Assembly (NCBI GenBank): GCA_905221605.1
Contig: CAJNDS010000060.1
Span: forward strand, 62,001 to 126,000
Source: Symbiodinium natans
Taxonomy: Eukaryota; Sar; Dinophyceae; Suessiales; Symbiodiniaceae
DNA length: 64,000 nt
Direction of reading: 5' to 3'
Shown: positions 52,241-61,346 of the stretch, in pieces
Position numbering within the stretch: position 1 is the first letter of the stretch
Layout of the letters: every line of letters begins with the position of its first letter
Position numbers and translations under genes: made by a program
The notes under the pieces: generated by a model
Database searches by the model: none
Seen by the model: the letters and a program-made list of their open reading frames with translations, nothing else
Told to the model about the DNA's origin: nothing

Positions 52241-55200
52241 GGCTGCGGCAGCGGCTGCGGCACAAGCATAAGCACCAGCACAAGCACAAGCCAGTCACCA
52301 GATGAGGTCGACGTACAATGAAGTTTCTGATGATGGTCATGCTCATGGGTGCTGGTGGTAGCAATGCTGAGATCATGATGATGATGATGACGATGACGAT
52401 GATGATGACGATTGTGGTGCTAATGGTGATGATGAGGAGGAGGATGATGATGATGATTCTGATGATGATTCTATAGTGCGATCTTGTCTGTGTCTTTCGA
52501 GTGTGGCGGAAATTGCCCAAGAGATGACCAAATTTTGCTTCGCATCCTCTGTGTGCTGTTTCTCACAGATGTGCAACCTCTGGCCCAGGAATTCTTCGAC
52601 TTCGTGTGGATTTTCAGGCAGACTGTTGAACATGCTTTGCCTGATTAAACTTCATTCAGGTTTGAGGCATGAGCTTTCTACTGTCATGCAACATGTTTTG
52701 ACCTTAGTCAACTCATTCTCAACTGTTGTTACTTCATGGTGAACTTAACACTGGAATTGGCAACCCGGCCAGATGGAGCCATGTTAGCTTGGACGTTGGG
52801 AATGTTCAGTGGTTGGTGTTGCATGTCTTGCAGCTTCGTACGTGTTAAAACCTTTTCTGCGTCAGGAGAAACTGCGGGTTTTCCAGCGAAGAGCTGGAAG
52901 ATATTCGCTCCTGAGCAGAACCGCCTTTAGGGTCGTTGCATGTCGTTGAGCTCGGTAGTGACCGGTATAAGTAGTCCGCAAGGTTTGGTTCATGACGCTG
53001 TAAAGCCGAAGCCCCAGCCCCAAGCTTCAAGGTGAGCTCTTCGAGCGGAGCGACGCAGCCCAGCTGGTTACAAGCATTTGGGAGTGTGTGGGTTACATTG
53101 GGTTATTGGTTACCGGGTTCAAGACGTACAAGGTGTGTGGTAGGAGAGCAGTCACTGGGATGCAAAGAGTTGAGTGGGCACCAAAGTTCTCCCCTCAAGC
53201 TTGAGGCAGGCACCAGTGGGCTCCGGCATGTCGCCCCATTGTCCGGCAGCAGCATGTGTCAGCGCGCACGAGAATCCCGAACCCTTGGCCCAATCTGCAG
53301 AGAGCGAGGAGGATGGCTCCGGCGAGATCTGCACTACGGAGTTGGGCCAGATCTTTCGCGCTCTGGGCCACTTTCGTGGCAGTTGCAGGGTCCCAGGTGA
53401 TGAGCTGGACCTTAGGCTCTTGAGATGGACTTCAGGGATTGAGGATGGTTGAGGCTTGAGGGAGCACGGAATCGAGAGTCACTCCAGGCAATTGGGGCCA
53501 TCTCGGTTGACGGCTTAACTTAAACGGTTTCGACGCTTAGTGGCGTGCTGCACGGAGCATGGTCTCCGAGACAGGTTTCTCTGAAGCCGGTGCCCTCCGT
53601 TTCCCCAACTGAGTCCTACTGTGCATCCCTCAAGTGGTGCGCAGCTGCGCCAGGTTACAAGGCCAACATGGAAGAGATCACTGGACTCTTGGCGCCCCTG
53701 GCGGGAGACAGGGAGCTTTGAAGCTTGGGGTAGTGGGCTGATGGCAAAGAAGGACAAGAAGCACAACACGCACAAGACGCACAAGAAGTGTAAGAAGGTG
53801 CAATAAGCAAGTGTTGGTGATGTTGCACAAGTCGGTTCGGGACTCAGAGACAAACTCTTGCTGCTGAGGATTTGCAAAGTGCTCCGAACATAGTCTGTAA
53901 GAGAGTTAAACCTCAAAGTCCCTCGAACTTGGAGGAATGGTGCTTTGATTGTTGTGATGCTTTGCTATTAGCTACTCCGCTCTAGCGATGGGTTTGGAAC
54001 ATCTGGCATCCTTGTGGTTTGTCAGCACAGCCTCCTCGCTAGTGCTAGTGTCTTGTGGGGAGTCCGATCGAAGCCTTACCTGCCTTGCGCGAGTGTAGAG
54101 CCTTGCTGCTTGGCTGGAAACTTGAAGAGAGCTGTGTTTCGAGTCGGGGTCCATATCGGACGGGATCGAGGGTCTTGAGAGTCTTTTACTCTTTTTGCTC
54201 CATGACTCCAAGGATTGCTCCTCGACGTCGACTTTGACGAGCTTCCTGGCCCACATATGCCAGGGCTGGTGTGAACCTGCGACCAAGTCACGTCCGCTCA
54301 ACCCTCAAGACGCAGCCTGGTCCCGATCCAACCTGTGGGTGCATGTCACAGACATTCACAGACCAGCCCTTCGAAACCAAGTTTCTTGCAGGGCCTTTTA
54401 GCATGATGGTGCACGAAAACATCCAAAGTCTAAAACCGGGCAAATGCAGCCACCTGGCCAGGAGTGGCTTCCTGAGCATGACGGAGTTTGTGCCCTTCCT
54501 CTGCATGACAGCTTTTCGATGCCCTGTCAAGCCTTGGATTTTGTTGCCCGATACGCCTTGCAGCATCGGCAGTGCAGAATGGCAGCTGAGGACACTCATG
54601 GGCTACTTCCGCACGCTGGACCGTGGCACTTTTCGTGCAGAGTGCGTGTCATCGTTTGAGTGTCATTTGCAACCAGGTTTTCGCTCGTCAATCGGCAGAA
54701 AGTCGGGAAATTTCAGAAGGGCTGCTATTGCGCCGTCGGGGATGCTAGCCCTAAGCTTGAAGACATATTTTCATGGCCCTCTGGCATGCTGGGATCATCG
54801 AAGGAGTTATTCTGGCCACTCAATGGACCGCGCCAGATGAAAGTTTAGTTCTCTAATTGCATAGCGCCCATAGAATGCTGCTTGAAGACCCAAGCTTGCC
54901 TTTCGATGAGCCTGACCCTGAGACACACGAAGAAAAGAAACTCGGGACACCGTTTTCCCTCAAAACGGTCTCCAAGCGCAGCGGATACATGAAAAACAGT
55001 CCAGAGATGCTTGCTACAAAAACTATGTCAGACAAGTTCACAGGCTATGTGGGCTGTTTCAGTGCATGAAACTTGCTTTGACGCCCCGAGCCCCCCTCGG
55101 GCACCACCTCTCACAGCACCCCCCAAAGCGGGAGGAGCTGAAGAAGATTCAGGACGTCTTTCAGGAGACGGCGGTGGAAGGAACTTTGACCTTACTTACG

Positions 55201-58200
55201 GCAACAACGTTACATAAGAAAGCAGTCTCCCGAGGTAAGGTATCCTTCAGAATTTCCATGTTCCCTGTACCTTGGGTCAGATTCAGCTTCTTCAGAGAGC
55301 GCAGTTTCGATCCAAAAGCAGGGGGTTGGGCTCGTCATTTCGCTGACTTCCACTCGATAACGGCAAAGTGAGGATCCGCAGGCCCTTCAGCAAAGGCCAG
55401 CACGACCAGTCGCAGATCACGACCCCAGAACTTGCTCTGAAGCCCACTGCGAAGAACTAAATTGTAAGAAGCTGGCCACCCACACTAGGCATAGGGTCAA
55501 CTGGCTGAAAAGCAACTGCAAATTGCCCGCAACTCCCCTGCACGAGGGCTTGCGGTTTGACGATCAACGCCTGTAAAGAGAGCTTGAACTTTTGAACCCC
55601 GCGTTCTTTGGCAAGTTGTCTGGAAGGATCGGGTCGTTGCTCCCATGTCTCGGCCATCATGGCGTCTTTCCGCTTTGTTAGTGTAAAGATTCCCCGACAA
55701 CCCATTGCTGGACCTTGGAAGTTTGATGATCGGACATCCTTTCCGTGACCCAGGCTATCTTCACGTGGATGGCATCAAACAAGCGCGGCTCGGCCGAGCC
55801 TCCAAAACAGCCGGGGGATCTTCAGGAAATTCAAGTCTAATCTGGTTGCAGGCCAGAAGCGGACACTGCTTCGGAACGCTGCAGCTCCTAGCCCTGCAGC
55901 CTCAATGCAGTCTAGGCCCCTTACGGAACATGGGGCGAGCTAAATATGGAGCTGGTTGCGTTGAAGAATCTTGAAGAGGAAATCTCACATGCGAAGGTGC
56001 AAGATGCTGGGCAAGCACATGCTAGAGACGCCAGAAGAGGAGGATGGATTGTCGCGTGCCCGTGTAGTTCGGCTAAGTCAGTATCAAAGGGGGTCTCTGG
56101 AACTTACTACTTACTGCTGTGCTCCCCGTGCAGAGTATCAGGGCGCTGTTTTCGTAGAACCCTGAAGCTGGAGTGCGTTTCAGTCAGCACACAGGATGAC
56201 GAGCTGGACTTTGAAGACTTCGTGGACTGGGTCGATGAGAGCAGGCCACGGACTCGACCAGGGCTCGGCATGCGGTTCTTGACCTAGTGGCTTTGATATG
56301 TGTATATATATATATATGCACATGTATATATATATATATATATGCTAAACCCTACGCTCGTCCACTTGTTTGTGCTTGGGAGGCACAAGAGCATGATGCA
56401 CGAGCGGAAGCTGGCTGGATTCGGTTACTGGAAGGCCTTCGCATGGAGCTTCTAGCGTGTAAGCCGCGTTGCTTCTTGCGGTGGCGCTGAGCCTGCGTGT
56501 GCTTCAAGTTGACTCGACATCTTGCTGTAGGCTTCGATTCGATAGCCTGCGACGCATACTGAACTTTATCATCCGAAGCAGTTTGTTATACCTGGGTCAG
56601 CTTTCGCTGAACTCTGAAGCCCTGTGGCAGGTAGAGTGCCTCCGCGAGCTGCCAGTGCCTAAGGGGCTTCTACCAGAGTTGGGAAGTAAACTCCTGGAGG
56701 CTGCGGTTACCCGAGTTGTTTGAAGGCTCTTGGCTGGCAGTTGAAGGCGCGCCCCAAACGGTATTCTCCTGTCCGTTGCACTTAGTCGAGCTGAAGCGAC
56801 CCTGAATGGGGAAAGCAATCTCAGCCTGACAGTGGGGCACACCTTGCTACAGCTGTTGCTTCCGGCCAGCTCCAAAATTGACTTAGCGAAGTTGAAGCTT
56901 GGCAGCTCCCTCAAGCGTGCCCTAGCTCGCTGGACCTTCGGGATCGCATGGCAGAAAGAGAGAGTGGTTCAACGTGACCTGAGTCTGGATTCCGGTCGGC
57001 GGCTATGGCCCCCGAAAGATTCATCCCTAAGGTTCAAGGAGTTCGACAGAGAGGAAAAGGGATTCTTGGCCTCTCGGCTGAGATTGAGCTTCAGTTCCCC
57101 TTGTCCGTCCCGAAGCAGGAGTTGGTTGTACCTACTATGCAAGCGTTGCTTTCTGATCTCGGGGCATCTTACAGAAGTCTGAGCAGTTAACTATCAACAG
57201 CAAACCTCGAGTTCAGCTGATGCTGCAGAGCTTCTGTACTGGTGAGTCGGCCTTTGGAAAGCCGAACCATCATGAACCATGCGGTTCTCTGAGAAACGTC
57301 GGGAAGGTGAACATGCTAGAGTGGCCTTGCAGAGCTCTGATCATCTGAGGAGATTCAAGCACTGCCCCTCGGCTGGATTCGTGTATGACCAGTTGCTAAA
57401 AACCATCGCTTTGGACAGCTGCACTGTATTGGTTTGTATCATGCAGGTTGCTTTTCAGGCTAACGCGTCGTGGCAGTGGCTTCACAGAGAGCCCTTCATG
57501 CTTCTTGAGCTTTGGGAGCATCGAAAGCAGTGGCGGAGATCAGCTCTTTAGCACCTCGCGTCCTGTCGGCTCATGTCGGCCCCATTTCGCTTTCGCAAGG
57601 ACAAAGCTCCTGCAACACCTGGAATTCATTGATGCTCCCCGCTCGCGAATGGACTCTTGGGCCTCGGTTTAAGAAATCCGGGTCTTGGCTGAGGCTTCAG
57701 GCCCAAGCTCTGTGAGGGCAGCGCCTGATGTGCCTGCACCGCACCTTGACCCCACCCTGCTGGTGACATTGTGTGAGATTTAGATTTTGTAAATGATTAT
57801 GTTCACGTGTGAAGCGGCCTTTCCATGGAGTTCGTGTCGAATCCTGACCCGGCGTCGGCCGAGGAGCAGAAGACGCTCTTGCGTCAGATCGAATCTGCGC
57901 GGAAGCACGCTTACGAATCTGGTGTTCGGGCGGCTTGGTTGAAGCTGCTACATTGTTGGGCACCCTGAGAAACATCATCAGTTCCAAGCCCACGCAGCAT
58001 CAATCCGAATGCGGAACACAGGTTGTTCCAAACAAAGCGTTAGGACTAGAAAGGACGCGCTGCAGAGATGTACTGTGGGTGCCAGGAGTCAATCCTCGAG
58101 CAGGACCACAACGTCACGTTTTGGACTTTCGTCGCTTTGCTACGAGGGCAGGGGGAAGGATCACAACATGCTACAGCCCAAGAAGCCAGTCCTATGCGTG

Positions 58201-59879
58201 AGCTAGTTTGAGTTCATGGAAAACGACATCCTCGACCCCAAGAGCTTGCTGGAGCCCGCCAAGAAATCTCAAACCCACTTCAACCTCTTCAATCGCCAAG
58301 GTGCAGCTATGTCGGCTGCTCCAGTCCCACCGCGAACGGTGGCATGCCTTGACGTTCTCACGTTTGCGTCCCAAGCGAAGGGCCAAGGGTGGGTCAGGGC
58401 TGAGCTGATCTCAGAATCCGAGCCCCACAACCAAACTACAAGGAACCATGCTAAACAAATGCCATGAAGCCGAACCTGCCAGGCCATACATGACTACGCA
58501 GGCGAATGTGGGATGGGTTTCGGTGGTTTACCCAAAAACGGGCCTGCGAAGGTTGGAAAGCAAGAAGACCTCGGATCTCATGGCGGAGCTGAAGTTTACG
58601 AAGTTCGAGGCTCCAGAATTTTAAGCTGCTGCACTCTGTCTCTCTCTCTCTCTCTCTTTCAAGGGTCTGCTTCGGACTTGCGAAAGCACCCTGCTGCACA
58701 TGTCCGCGATATCCAGCTCTTATGCGGGTTTGTGCACAAATCAGCCTGTATGTCCGGAGCTTCCAGACAAGGTGGAGCAATTCCGTCACGTTTTTGCCCA
58801 GTGGGCAAGATGGCAACCGGATGGGGAAGACTCCACGCGTGAGAGCCTGGCCTGACAGTCTAGAGATAATGGAGTGGTGGAAGCAGAGTGTTCGGGCTGC
58901 AGGGCGGCCAGCTCGCGTAGCAATTAGCTGAACGCACTCTGCAATACAGGGCCAAGGACATAGCCCCGAAATCGGTAACATTGTGGCAAGCCCCCCAGGC
59001 CAATGCACAGTTCTCGGCGTCTCGAGCTCGTGCCAAGAAAACACAGGCAGACAGAGCAGTCGAGCGGATAAACCTGAGGGGGTAGGATTGGTGGAGCTGG
59101 CGGCGCATGGTAATTACTTCTATATGCTGCTTGTAGACTAGATGATACAGGTTTTCCCCTCGACCACTCACAACACCCATCATTACGGTTTAGACCCAGA
59201 ACCCTCAGCAAAAGACGGTAGCATGCTTGATGCTATCGTGATCCGAATCCAAGGATTGACACAACAACGGAAACCTTGTCGCAGGACCCCCGAGGATGCA
59301 CAGGTCACTTTAAGTAGGCTCGTGCAGGCGCTATGAGCATCGTTGTGCAGTCTTTACGTCATGACAGTTGTGGGCAGCATCGCGGTCCAGATCAGCGTTG
59401 CATCATCAGCCGTGAGAAATCTGTGCAACTTCGCATTCGTCACCCTTTGCAAGGAGCAGGTCTTTCGAGTGTTCCGCTCCGCAGGCGCCTCGCTGGCTGC
59501 CAGGCCGCAAAGCACGTCTGGACCTGCGAGGCCTAAACCCAAACAACTCTCTCATGGGCCCTCTATTTATGTACTTCCAAGAATTTGCCTGCCTCGTCGT
59601 TGTGGCTTCCCTCGGTCTAGGGTCCAGCGCTTTGCGCATCCCAGGCCGGCCATCGAATGAGCGTGCTGCTCTGGGCCCTGGAGCCTTTGCAGGAGGGCTT
59701 CCGCCATCCGGACAGCAGTGGCTGTTGGTAACCTTTGATTTCTTTACGGGGTTCAGGCTCGCTCCAAAGCCTACTTTGCTGCTGGAGCCGTGACAGCCTT
59801 CAATCTGGAGCACTGAGGCAGACTGAACTTCCACAACTTCCTGAGGCTCATGCGCTCCTTGGCACCACAAGAGGACAAG
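45990..59879 (+). CDS. Multi-exon EF-hand gene region (about 16 EF-hand-like exons)
   Basis: Across 14 kb of the plus strand I find short exons whose translations are halves of EF-hands: helix E plus loop, or loop end plus helix F. The pattern FDxDxSGxI…EL..LL..LG / LDFxEF…RREGF is typical of dinoflagellate multi-EF-hand, calmodulin-related Ca2+-binding proteins. The best exons are listed separately. Several have consensus donors (GTAAGC at 49081, GTAAGG at 55235). One pair joins perfectly across an EF loop (46742 and 47029). Some loops are degenerate and probably do not bind Ca2+. It may be one long gene or two. Start, stop and complete exon order are unknown, and exons without EF signature surely remain unseen. 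The entry marks the extent, not a continuous CDS. Confidence 0.6.
46163..46199 (+). CDS. EF-hand exon: loop end
   Basis: After ggttgtatacag the frame gives KGQLNLEELQLK: loop positions 5-12 (KGQLNLEE: G6, L8, E12) and the first turn of helix F. Boundaries are tentative. Confidence 0.3.
46311..46366 (+). CDS. EF-hand exon: second-hand helix F
   Basis: After aggcaaccag the frame encodes YDYMGFDDFEGFMAARRP, matching the xLDFDEFxxFM signature at the end of an even-numbered EF-hand. A GT donor follows (cctc|gtcctt). Confidence 0.45.
46742..46831 (+). CDS. EF-hand exon: helix E and Ca2+ loop
   Basis: Opens after gttgtttag and encodes EHLTLADLAPAKVIFNRFDE then DSSGTISIE. The loop DEDSSGTISIE has Asp at positions 1 and 3, Ser 5, Gly 6 and Ile 8: a canonical calcium-binding loop lacking only position 12. 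That position is supplied by Glu, the first residue of the exon at 47029. The frame reaches TAG after IEAG, so a donor just after GAG is required. The only candidate dinucleotide is GC (gag|gccgga). Confidence 0.75.
47029..47113 (+). CDS. EF-hand exon: loop end and helix F
   Basis: Opens after tcaaaaag with GAG, encoding ELREMLHYLGFMPNRRMIED then SLSRPELG. It ends at a consensus donor (gggct|gtaagg). It completes the loop of the exon at 46742 (…TISIE+E) and supplies a standard helix F with LxxLG. Confidence 0.7.
47708..47776 (+). CDS. EF-hand exon: second-hand helix F and linker
   Basis: After aatccgag the frame encodes DFDQLVLFLLVYRRREGFVR then AED before gtcttt. (L)DFDxLV…RRREGF is the usual helix F and connector between EF pairs. 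The loop preceding DFD must lie in an upstream exon I did not find. Confidence 0.6.
48734..48770. repeat. Interstitial telomere-like (TTTAGGG)n sequence
   Basis: Reads tagggttaagggtttaggat then ttagggtta: four or five imperfect TTTAGGG units inside the EF-hand region, presumably in an intron. Confidence 0.7.
49008..49080 (+). CDS. EF-hand-like exon, degenerate loop
   Basis: After agactgccag the exon encodes DYEPEKLRLSDFLIICR then PLFCPAP and ends at a consensus donor (ccac|gtaagc). KLRLSDFLIICR fits loop positions 7-12 and helix F, but the calcium ligands at positions 1-6 are not conserved. Confidence 0.45.
49440..49670. repeat. CAT/CAC/GAT trinucleotide-rich tract
   Basis: Imperfect catcat, caccac and gatgat units on the plus strand. 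The 236-codon minus ORF (49107-49817) with poly-Asp/Gly and poly-His is driven by it. Confidence 0.8.
50930..51020 (+). CDS. EF-hand-like exon: loop end and helix F
   Basis: After ccccttgcaag the frame encodes GTICDEELRTALQGIFAWPD then STHDLRDEDLG. Gly 6, Ile 8, Asp 10 and Glu 12 of the loop and the first half of helix F are in place. Splitting at Gly 6 is common for EF-hand introns. The frame continues open to 51264, so the end is uncertain. Confidence 0.45.
51740..51860. repeat. CT-rich pyrimidine tract
   Basis: ctctct, ctcgct and a 15-T run in a long pyrimidine stretch. Ser/Leu/Phe and Glu/Arg/Lys frames are artefacts. Confidence 0.85.
51965..52275. repeat. CAA/CAG/CCA trinucleotide block
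   Basis: About 300 bp of imperfect caacag, cgacaa, ccaccg and cagcag units. All frames are open as poly-Gln, poly-Thr/Asn or poly-Leu/Val. It lies between EF-hand exons and is treated as intronic, although a poly-Gln exon cannot be excluded. Confidence 0.85.
52375..52475. repeat. GAT/GATGAC trinucleotide repeat
   Basis: gatgatgatgatgac units with interruptions, 100 bp downstream of the CAG-type block. Confidence 0.85.
53301..53396 (+). CDS. EF-hand exon: Ca2+ loop and helix F
   Basis: After ccaatctgcag the exon encodes SEEDGSGEICTTELGQIFRA then LGHFRGSCRVP. The loop EEDGSGEICTTE has acidic positions 1 and 3, Ser 5, Gly 6, Ile 8 and Glu 12, followed by a standard LGxIFRALG helix: a strong EF-hand. 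Helix E must come from the previous exon. A GT donor (ccag|gtgatg) follows. Confidence 0.7.
54462..54525 (+). CDS. EF-hand-like exon: loop end and helix F
   Basis: After acctggccag the frame encodes SGFLSMTEFVPFLCMTAFRC then P and reaches gtcaag. Ser 5, Gly 6, Leu 8, Glu 12 and the aromatic helix F match an even-numbered EF-hand. Confidence 0.45.
54578..54645 (+). CDS. EF-hand-like exon: helix E, degenerate loop
   Basis: After ggcagtgcag the frame encodes EWQLRTLMGYFRTLDRGTFR then AEC before gtgtca. The helix fits EF helix E, but the loop has lost most ligands. Confidence 0.35.
55129..55234 (+). CDS. EF-hand-like exon with consensus donor
   Basis: After accccccaaag the exon encodes REELKKIQDVFQETAVEGTL then TLLTATTLHKKAVSR and ends at gag|gtaagg. 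Helix E (EELKKIQDVF), Gly 6 and Leu 8 and a helix F are recognisable. Positions 1 and 3 are Glu and Ala, so calcium binding is doubtful. Confidence 0.55.
55971..56165 (+). CDS. Candidate exon between EF-hand exons
   Basis: Encodes MRRCKMLGKHMLETPEEEDG then RARVVRLSQYQRGSLELTTY, charged and helical. RLSQYQRGSLEL could be a worn EF-hand (Gly 6, Leu 8). It lies between the exons at 55129 and 56195. Confidence 0.35.
   Translation: MKRKSHMRRCKMLGKHMLETPEEEDGLSRARVVRLSQYQRGSLELTTYCCAPRAEYQGAVFVEP
56195..56238 (+). CDS. EF-hand exon: second-hand helix F
   Basis: After cagcacacag the frame encodes DDELDFEDFVDWVDE, a clear xELDFxDFxxWV end of an even-numbered EF-hand. The frame reaches TAG 16 codons later. 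The donor is unclear, or this may be near a C terminus. Confidence 0.6.
56306..56344. repeat. (TA)n microsatellite
   Basis: Two TA runs separated by gcacatg, located between EF-hand exons. Confidence 0.9.
57032..57078 (+). CDS. EF-hand exon: helix E end and loop
   Basis: After tccctaag the frame encodes FKEFDREEKGFLASR: loop D1, E3, K5, G6, L8. The missing position 12 (Glu) is the first residue of the exon at 57119. No GT donor lies at the required place (tctcgg|ctgaga), so a non-canonical donor or a slightly different junction is needed. Confidence 0.5.
57119..57186 (+). CDS. EF-hand exon: loop end and helix F
   Basis: After cccgaagcag the exon begins with Glu: ELVVPTMQALLSDLGASYRS. This supplies position 12 and helix F (ALLSDLG) for the loop at 57032. 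Confidence 0.5.
57825..57921 (+). CDS. Candidate first coding exon, acidic helix
   Basis: An ATG follows gtgtgaag and ggcctttcc. The frame encodes MEFVSNPDPASAEEQKTLLR then QIESARKHAYESG up to a GT donor (tctg|gtgttc). The Glu/Gln/Lys helix is strongly protein-like. The next candidates (57935, 58216, 58415) are all on the same strand. Confidence 0.45.
57935..58201 (+). CDS. Candidate exon, unknown
   Basis: Encodes MVEAATLLGTLRNIISSKPT then QVVPNKALGLERTRCRDVLW. Balanced composition in the first 45 residues; later Arg/Gly-rich and possibly intronic. Confidence 0.35.
   Translation: MVEAATLLGTLRNIISSKPTQHQSECGTQVVPNKALGLERTRCRDVLWVPGVNPRAGPQRHVLDFRRFATRAGGRITTCYSPRSQSYA
58216..58467 (+). CDS. 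Candidate exon, unknown
   Basis: Begins with ATG: MENDILDPKSLLEPAKKSQT then HFNLFNRQGAAMSAAPVPPR. Convincing to about 58380. It overlaps the next candidate in another frame, so the real exon probably ends before 58415. Confidence 0.4.
   Translation: MENDILDPKSLLEPAKKSQTHFNLFNRQGAAMSAAPVPPRTVACLDVLTFASQAKGQGWVRAELISESEPHNQTTRNHAKQMP
58415..58624 (+). CDS. Candidate C-terminal exon, 69 aa
   Basis: After gctgatctcag the frame encodes PTTKLQGTMLNKCHEAEPAR, then WVSVVYPKTGLRRLESKKTS and ends MAELKFTKFEAPEF at TAA 58622. Charged and repeat-free: one of the better unnamed exons. No domain is recognised. Confidence 0.45.
   Translation, partial: NPSPTTKLQGTMLNKCHEAEPARPYMTTQANVGWVSVVYPKTGLRRLESKKTSDLMAELKFTKFEAPEF
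59818..59879 (+). CDS. EF-hand exon: second-hand helix F
   Basis: After gagcactgag the frame encodes GRLNFHNFLRLMRSLAPQED then K and reaches a GT donor (gacaag|gtttgc). G6, L8, F10, N12 and FLRLMR are textbook for the end of an EF-hand. It suggests that the EF-hand gene, or a second one, extends to 60 kb. Confidence 0.6.
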
Positions 59880-60049
59880 GTTTGCACTGAGCTGATCACC
59901 TGCCTCGCGAAATCCTGCGGTTTCTCCTTAAACTCGGAGCCTGAAGTGTATAGACCCCGTAAAGCTATGCAACAATTCCTTGTGTTCATGTAGTTTCGCA
60001 AGGTTGGTATTAGCAGCGACAATAATACACGAAGGTGCGGAAGGCTCAG

Positions 60050-60189
60050 CATTAAACTTAGACATCTCCCAAACTGACAGGCTGGGTGGTCGATACGGAT
60101 TTCGCCGGATTGGGCAGCGGCCTAATCACAGCAAAGTGCCCCTCGGCGCACAGTTTGGCGAGGGCAATCCCAGGCAGATGGTTTTGCAG
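60050..60189 (+). CDS. Candidate exon with consensus donor, unknown protein
   Basis: After gaaggctcag the frame encodes LNLDISQTDRLGGRYGFRRI then KVPLGAQFGEGNPRQMVLQ and ends at ttgcag|gtgagt, a near-perfect GT donor. No stop intervenes. The family is not recognised. Confidence 0.5.
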
Positions 60190-60512
60190 GTGAGTTGCAC
60201 ACAGTCCGGTTTAATGGCGCAGGCTTTTACTGAAGGGTTTTTTGTCGAAACGATGAGGCGCTAAACCCGGATCATGAATCATGACTGATGGCGCAACCTA
60301 AGTCCATATTCCATAGCACTTTCTGCATCCCCCTGCTGATCGGGATTGGCCCCAAGCAACATGACTCACATTAGCAACTTTAGGCCGTTCGTGGTTGATC
60401 ACACTTAGATGAAGTCACATGCACATAACATGGTACATTTTGTTCGGTGTAGAGACACTGAAGCAGAACCTGGTAACATCGGCCCCATGCACTTGGGCTT
60501 TGATCTTCATGA

Positions 60513-60773
60513 ATGATTGCCCCGTTTGTGGTCTCTCTATTGCATGTGCTTCGTGGGTTTGTAGGGGCCAATACTTTAGGCCTAAGCCTGACCCAGGAAG
60601 ACATGCCGGACGCCGCAGATGCCGCAGCTAGACGTCCCATGGGAGGATTTTCGTGCGTTTTGGGTTTGAAGAAAGTTTACTTTGAACGCTACGCGACCCG
60701 CCTCGGCCGGGGCCTGCACAGCTGCGTGGCGCTTGCCGTCGAGAGGACATTACCCTTAAACCCAGGGTTGTAA
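60513..60773 (+). CDS. Candidate exon, possible C terminus
   Basis: The frame contains LTQEDMPDAADAAARRPMGG and, after a possible acceptor (tttgaag, 60673), KVYFERYATRLGRGLHSCVA and LAVERTLPLNPGL before TAA. Two exons or one. No domain is recognised. Confidence 0.4.
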   Translation: MIAPFVVSLLHVLRGFVGANTLGLSLTQEDMPDAADAAARRPMGGFSCVLGLKKVYFERYATRLGRGLHSCVALAVERTLPLNPGL

Positions 60774-61019
60774 ACAGGCTCTGAGGCGAACACGGGCCCC
60801 CGCATGGTCTTAATTAGATCTCCTGCGTTCTCTGGGGCATATCCATGGTAGCTGGGGTGTGTGGGTGGATGTAGTCGGTGTATACTGTTGGGTCATCCTG
60901 CTTGGGCTGGTGGACTTGCCCCGGGGGTCAAACAGTTATGGGCCCCTTCAGAGTGGAACCTACCGGAGCCCTGCCTGCTTCTGCTAGCGCGAGAGGCGTG
61001 AGAGTCGAAACCCCAAATC

Positions 61020-61100
61020 CCAAAATCTGAACCCTAAACCTGTCGAACAAAGGGTTCCTAACCTAACCCCAAACCCTAAACCCTACGCCCTGAACCCCAA
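61020..61100. repeat. Interstitial telomere-like (CCCTAAA)n sequence
   Basis: Degenerate units such as gaaccctaaacc and ccccaaaccctaaaccctac. CCCTAAA/TTTAGGG is the telomere repeat of dinoflagellates and plants. The array is short and mutated. Confidence 0.7.
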
Positions 61101-61346
61101 AGCCTTGAAGAAAGGAAGGCAAGTAGTTGGGGTCGGGGTCAGTCCCAGGCTGGCGCACATGCAGTTCATGCGCGATGGGGGTGCGGGGGTGGTAGAGTGG
61201 GAGGGTGGCCCCTATATGGTCAAGCCCAAACTGCCCTTCGATCCCTGCCACCGAGCCGCCCAGCCAATTTCTTTGTGATGTCAACACTCATCTGAGACCC
61301 TGCAAGAAACTCCATAAACCCTGTCGCCTTAAAACTTACTAACCCC

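Noticed and set aside
51438-52321. ORFs of 105-218 codons with Glu/Arg/Lys, Gln, Thr or Val/Leu runs
   Set aside because: Shadows of the CT tract and the CAA/CAG/CCA block; open in several frames at once.
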